DNA of 9,778 nucleotides, taken from assembly GCA_021199395.1 (NCBI GenBank), contig JAJQIE010000180.1:1-9778 (forward strand). The letters run 5' to 3'. Positions 7,396 to 9,778 of the stretch are shown here, in pieces. This DNA comes from Lachnospiraceae bacterium (GTDB lineage Bacteria > Bacillota > Clostridia > Lachnospirales > Lachnospiraceae). The position numbers and the translations under genes are program-made. Below the pieces are notes generated by a model that was given only the letters and a program-made list of their open reading frames with translations, ran no database searches and was not told the DNA's origin. How positions within the stretch are numbered: the stretch's first letter is position 1; every line of letters begins with the position of its first letter.

Positions 7396-7424
7396 TTTAT
7401 ACATGGATTCTCCGCATCTGTCAA
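7396..7424 (-). promoter_or_regulatory. Near-consensus sigma-A promoter of the M32 gene
   Basis: The -35 is a perfect TTGACA (7424-7419), the spacer is 17 nt, and the -10 is TATAAA (7401-7396). The start near 7389 gives a leader of about 72 nt ending in GAGGAGG before ATG 7317. It settles the start codon choice for the M32 gene and separates it from the upstream carboxypeptidase gene. Confidence 0.85.
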
Positions 7425-7487
7425 AACGAAGCGGGGAGAAGCGTTCAGGCCGATGATAGCCATCCCCGGCGCAAACGACAGGCTGTT

Positions 7488-8798
7488 TCAGAAAAGAAAT
7501 TCTTCTGCAAGTGCCTGCAGGCAAAAGAGCCAGGTACGTTTTTCCACCGTCTGAGTCGTCAGGATCGAAGCCGTCGCATACTCTGTGCCATCGACCAGAT
7601 AATGCGCCAGCCCAACCTGCGTCCCCTTTCCCACAGGCGCTTCGACTGTCTGCATCATTTCCACGCGAACCTCCACCTCATCACCGGAACGCATCAAAAC
7701 CTCCGTCGTCCCGGCCTCTGCAAGTGTGGTCGATACATATTCCTGCTGCCCATCTGTAACCGGAAGATCGGAGGTAGATATGTACACATCTGTAATGTCG
7801 CAGGCTTCAAACTCTGTCAGCCCATAATTCATCAGTTTTTTCGTATCCGTCCACTTGTAGCCCCTGTTGTTCGGCCATCCGCAGGCGAGGAGAGCCACAA
7901 TCAGAAGCTTTCCATCCCGCTTTAACGCGCCGACATAACAGTATCCCGCTTTCGAGGTAAAACCGGTTTTCCCGGAAAGCGCGCCGTCCATCAGGTTCAA
8001 AAATGCGTTGTGATTTGTACAGCTGTAGGTACGGGTGCCGGCAATATTTGAAAATGTATAGGATGCGGTTCGGGTTACGCGCAGAAATTCTTCCCTCTCC
8101 GGCGACTCTGTCAGACAATAGCGCATCACAAGAGCCAGCTCCCTGGCTGTCGTGTGGTGCTCTCCGTTCTCATCCTCCGCGTCCAATCCGTTCGGAGTGA
8201 TATAATATGTCCGGGTACAGCCGATCTCTGCCGCTTTCGCGTTCATCATCGCAGCAAAGCTTTCAACGCTGCCCCCGACCGTCTCCGCAATACAGACTGC
8301 CGTATCATTGTGTGATTCCAGCATCAGGGAATACAGCAGATCTCTCAGATAAAATGTATCGCCCTTTACCATTCCAAGCTTCACCTGCGGCTGCGCGGAA
8401 GCATTTCCGGACACGGTACAGACGGTATCTTCCTCCATCGCTTCCAGTGCCAGAATACAGGTCATGATTTTGGTCGTGCTCGCCATCGGAAGCGGCGTGT
8501 CGCCCTCACAGTCATACAGGACGCGCCCGCTGCCGCCATCCATCAGAACCGCGCTGCGGGCATACAGATCAAGCTGCGGCTGCTCCTCACCTGACGCAGC
8601 CTGATCCTCGTCGGTCGTCCGCTCCTCATCTGTCGTCTGCTCGTCTGCGGCATTCGCCTCAACAGCCGCGAGACTGCGCTCAGCAAATGCGAGGGTCTGC
8701 ATGGGCATCCATCCAGACTGCACAAATGAAACTACCGGGAGCAGAATAATGAAAAGCACGGCAGACCTTCCTGCCGCCTTTTTGCGAAGCCATCTCAT
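7488..8798 (-). CDS. D-alanyl-D-alanine carboxypeptidase (S11, PBP5/DacF type)
   Basis: A secreted penicillin-binding protein that removes the terminal D-Ala from peptidoglycan pentapeptides. From ATG 8798 it has 436 residues: a signal peptide (MRWLRKKAAGR, a hydrophobic core, cleavage probably near LAFA), an acidic linker with TTDE repeats (about 45-75), the S11 catalytic domain, then a PBP5_C-like beta domain (about 335-415) and a short amphipathic end (TWLFCLQALAEEFLF) that may anchor it to the membrane. Active-site motifs: STTK (Ser107, Lys110), SHN (162-164) and KTG (277-279). TPNGLDAED (201-209) is also typical. The frame is open up to GTG 8897, which would add 33 residues, 10 of them Lys or Arg. 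I prefer ATG 8798 because it gives a normal signal peptide, although its SD (GGGG) is weak. No convincing promoter was found. Its product is the donor substrate for L,D-transpeptidases such as the one upstream. Confidence 0.95.
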   Translation of the reverse strand: MRWLRKKAAGRSAVLFIILLPVVSFVQSGWMPMQTLAFAERSLAAVEANAADEQTTDEERTTDEDQAASGEEQPQLDLYARSAVLMDGGSGRVLYDCEGDTPLPMASTTKIMTCILALEAMEEDTVCTVSGNASAQPQVKLGMVKGDTFYLRDLLYSLMLESHNDTAVCIAETVGGSVESFAAMMNAKAAEIGCTRTYYITPNGLDAEDENGEHHTTARELALVMRYCLTESPEREEFLRVTRTASYTFSNIAGTRTYSCTNHNAFLNLMDGALSGKTGFTSKAGYCYVGALKRDGKLLIVALLACGWPNNRGYKWTDTKKLMNYGLTEFEACDITDVYISTSDLPVTDGQQEYVSTTLAEAGTTEVLMRSGDEVEVRVEMMQTVEAPVGKGTQVGLAHYLVDGTEYATASILTTQTVEKRTWLFCLQALAEEFLF

Positions 8799-8920
8799 AA
8801 GCGTTTTCCCCGCCGCATATCTTCTCCGGTAATTATATGCCGCAGGAGGTTTTCTTATACCCGCAATCCATTCGCCGCCTTTTCGCCACTTTTTCACCTC
8901 TATTCATGCACATTGCCGCA

Positions 8921-8954
8921 GGCGGCAAAGCCGCCCAGGCTTTTTCGCAGCCTG
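8921..8954. repeat. Two adjacent GC-rich hairpins in the leader of the D,D-carboxypeptidase gene
   Basis: GGCGGC-AAA-GCCGCC (8921-8935) is immediately followed by CAGGCT-TTTTCGC-AGCCTG (8936-8954). Each stem is a perfect 6 bp. They lie between the terminator at 8969-8998 and the carboxypeptidase gene. They could shape the leader RNA of that gene. No U tract follows on the minus strand. Confidence 0.5.
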
Positions 8955-8968
8955 ACGCGCCTTTACAG

Positions 8969-8998
8969 AAAAGGACCTGAATCGAATCAGGTCCTTTT
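8969..8998. terminator. Bidirectional intrinsic terminator between the two cell-wall genes
   Basis: AAAAGGACCTGA (8969-8980) pairs perfectly with TCAGGTCCTTTT (8987-8998) across a 6-nt loop. Both strands end in a T run (TTTTT on plus, TTTT then CTGT on minus). On the minus strand it should end the L,D-transpeptidase transcript before the D,D-carboxypeptidase gene. Confidence 0.88.
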
Positions 8999-9009
8999 TG
9001 CTTTATGAT

Positions 9010-9061
9010 GCGCAGGGCTGCGTAAGGAATTATTCCAGCTTTCGCTGGACGCAGCCCGCGC
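9010..9061. repeat. Branched palindrome in the 3' region of the L,D-transpeptidase gene
   Basis: The outer stem is GGGCTGCGT (9015-9023) with ACGCAGCCC (9049-9057), extended past a single-base bulge by GCGC/GCGC. Inside lie CCAGC-TTTC-GCTGG (9035-9048) and the small palindrome GGAATTATTCC (9026-9036), which share two bases and so compete or stack. It resembles the palindrome at 5670-5727 in the ATTCCTTA…GC…TGCG pattern. Confidence 0.6.
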
Positions 9062-9070
9062 TAGCTAGAT

Positions 9071-9098
9071 GGATAGGGGAAGAGAACTCCCCCTATCC
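9071..9098. repeat. 9-bp hairpin just after the L,D-transpeptidase stop
   Basis: GGATAGGGG (9071-9079) pairs perfectly with CCCCTATCC (9090-9098) over a 10-nt loop, 36 nt past the stop codon. No U run follows in the minus-strand RNA, so it is more likely a 3'-end stabiliser or part of a composite terminator region than a terminator by itself. Confidence 0.6.
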
Positions 9099-9134
9099 AA
9101 TTTCTGTATGAATCCTGGCAGGCTGCTTTTACTG

Positions 9135-9778
9135 TCAGTAGCTTACCACCTTTGTCCCAATCGGAATATTATCATAAATCCACTTTGCATTCGTAAGCGA
9201 GAGACGCACACAGCCATGAGACGCGTTTGTACCCAGTCCGCTTTCCTGAATGCTCGTCATACTTCCCGAATTATACAGGATCGAATGGAACAGATAATTC
9301 CCGTAAAACTGCGTATAATACCAGCAGGTATAACCGCTGCCAAATGCCAGTCCTTTTGACAGCACAGTAAAGGTACCCTTTACCGTTGGGCTGGAAGACT
9401 TACCGGTCGCGCAGACCCAATAATACTTCAGCGTCCAGTTCCCCTCTGAGCCATAGAAAATACCTACCCTGTTTGTTGACGAGTTGACCAGTATCATCCA
9501 GTTCGTACTGCTTGAATAAGACTGCGCCTTGGAAATCATGGCTACAGCGCTGGTCTCCACAGACGCCGTCAGCTTTCCATTGCTGTCCACATAACCATAT
9601 CCTTCGGATGAGGAGCCCGCCACACAGCTGGTCTGCAGGACGCCCTTGCTGTTGAAATAGTAGGTCGAACCGTCAATCTTCACCCATCCGGTCTGCAATT
9701 TTCCTTCAGATGAGAAATAATAGGTATTACTGTCTATCGTTGCTTTCTGCCAGCCGGTCACAGCCGATCCCTTTACAC
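9135..9778 (-). CDS. L,D-transpeptidase (YkuD) with cell-wall-binding repeats, N-terminus beyond window
   Basis: The frame is open from the window edge to TGA 9137-9135, so only the last 214 residues are seen. A GTG at 9761 is an internal Val codon, not a start. First come choline-binding-type repeats (CW_binding_1), TGWQKATIDSNTYYFSSEG and TGWVKIDGSTYYFNSKG, plus a more degenerate third (about 9775-9560). Then comes a YkuD catalytic domain (about 9512-9135). The active-site motif SHGCVRL has its Cys at codon 9212-9210, with the upstream YLFHS strand and the family ending IPIGTKVV. The enzyme acts outside the membrane, using tetrapeptide donors to form 3-3 cross-links or attach proteins. The repeats would hold it to the wall. 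A signal peptide is expected but lies outside. Downstream is a structured spacer with a terminator, then the D,D-carboxypeptidase gene that makes its substrate. Confidence 0.95.
   Translation of the reverse strand, partial: VKGSAVTGWQKATIDSNTYYFSSEGKLQTGWVKIDGSTYYFNSKGVLQTSCVAGSSSEGYGYVDSNGKLTASVETSAVAMISKAQSYSSSTNWMILVNSSTNRVGIFYGSEGNWTLKYYWVCATGKSSSPTVKGTFTVLSKGLAFGSGYTCWYYTQFYGNYLFHSILYNSGSMTSIQESGLGTNASHGCVRLSLTNAKWIYDNIPIGTKVVSY

Noticed and set aside
7432..7468. Possible terminator after the D,D-carboxypeptidase (CGGGGA…TCCCCG, then GCTTCGTTTT)
   Set aside because: The stem is only 6 bp over a 25-nt loop and the T run overlaps the -35 of the M32 promoter. Too weak to call.
7318..7524. 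N-terminal extension of the M32 peptidase (up to 69 extra residues)
   Set aside because: The extra codons cover the TTGACA/TATAAA promoter, and a strong SD directly precedes ATG 7317, which gives the normal family length.
9745..9761. GTG at 9761 as the start of the L,D-transpeptidase
   Set aside because: The same frame continues open to the window edge (VKGSAV before TGWQK), and the GTG falls inside the cell-wall-binding repeat region. The real start lies outside the window.

Overview
The window looks like part of a Firmicutes chromosome, most likely from a Clostridia/Lachnospiraceae-type gut anaerobe. The reasons are a tRNA gene without an encoded CCA end, strong SD motifs, sigma-A-type promoters, a cell-wall L,D-transpeptidase with choline-binding-type repeats, and above all a neighbouring DUF5717/DUF5716-type gene pair that I associate with Lachnospiraceae. 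This family and taxon recognition is from memory, with no search behind it. Every gene I can support lies on the minus strand, so transcription runs from high to low coordinates. I saw no mobile element, CRISPR array or phage gene.

Layout in the direction of transcription. (1) 9778-9135: the 3' part of a secreted L,D-transpeptidase (cell-wall-binding repeats plus a YkuD domain). (2) 9134-8898: a structured spacer with a 9-bp hairpin, a branched palindrome, a 12-bp bidirectional terminator and two GC-rich hairpins. (3) 8798-7488: a D-alanyl-D-alanine carboxypeptidase (S11/PBP5 type). (4) 7317-5812: an M32 (Taq-type) metallocarboxypeptidase with its own TTGACA-N17-TATAAA promoter. (5) 5811-5518: no gene, but a perfect 18-bp tandem duplication directly after the M32 stop and a bulged 18-bp palindrome. 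(6) 5517-5446: tRNA-Glu(CTC) with a near-consensus promoter and a hairpin terminator. (7) About 5278-4754: a decayed locus that still has a good promoter and whose tail resembles the C-terminus of BspA-like LRR_5 surface proteins. (8) 4743-1036: a 1235-residue DUF5717-type protein, probably starting at TTG. (9) 1021-1, running off the window: a DUF5716-type protein with Hsp70/actin-like features, 14 nt downstream and probably in the same operon.

Two functional themes stand out. The first is peptidoglycan remodelling: D,D-carboxypeptidases trim pentapeptides to the tetrapeptides that L,D-transpeptidases use as donors, so genes 1 and 3 could act in sequence, although a strong terminator separates their transcripts. 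The second is the DUF5717/DUF5716 pair, a large protein with Ig-like and helical-repeat regions next to an ATPase-like partner. No function is known to me for this pair, and it is the best candidate here for an undescribed system.
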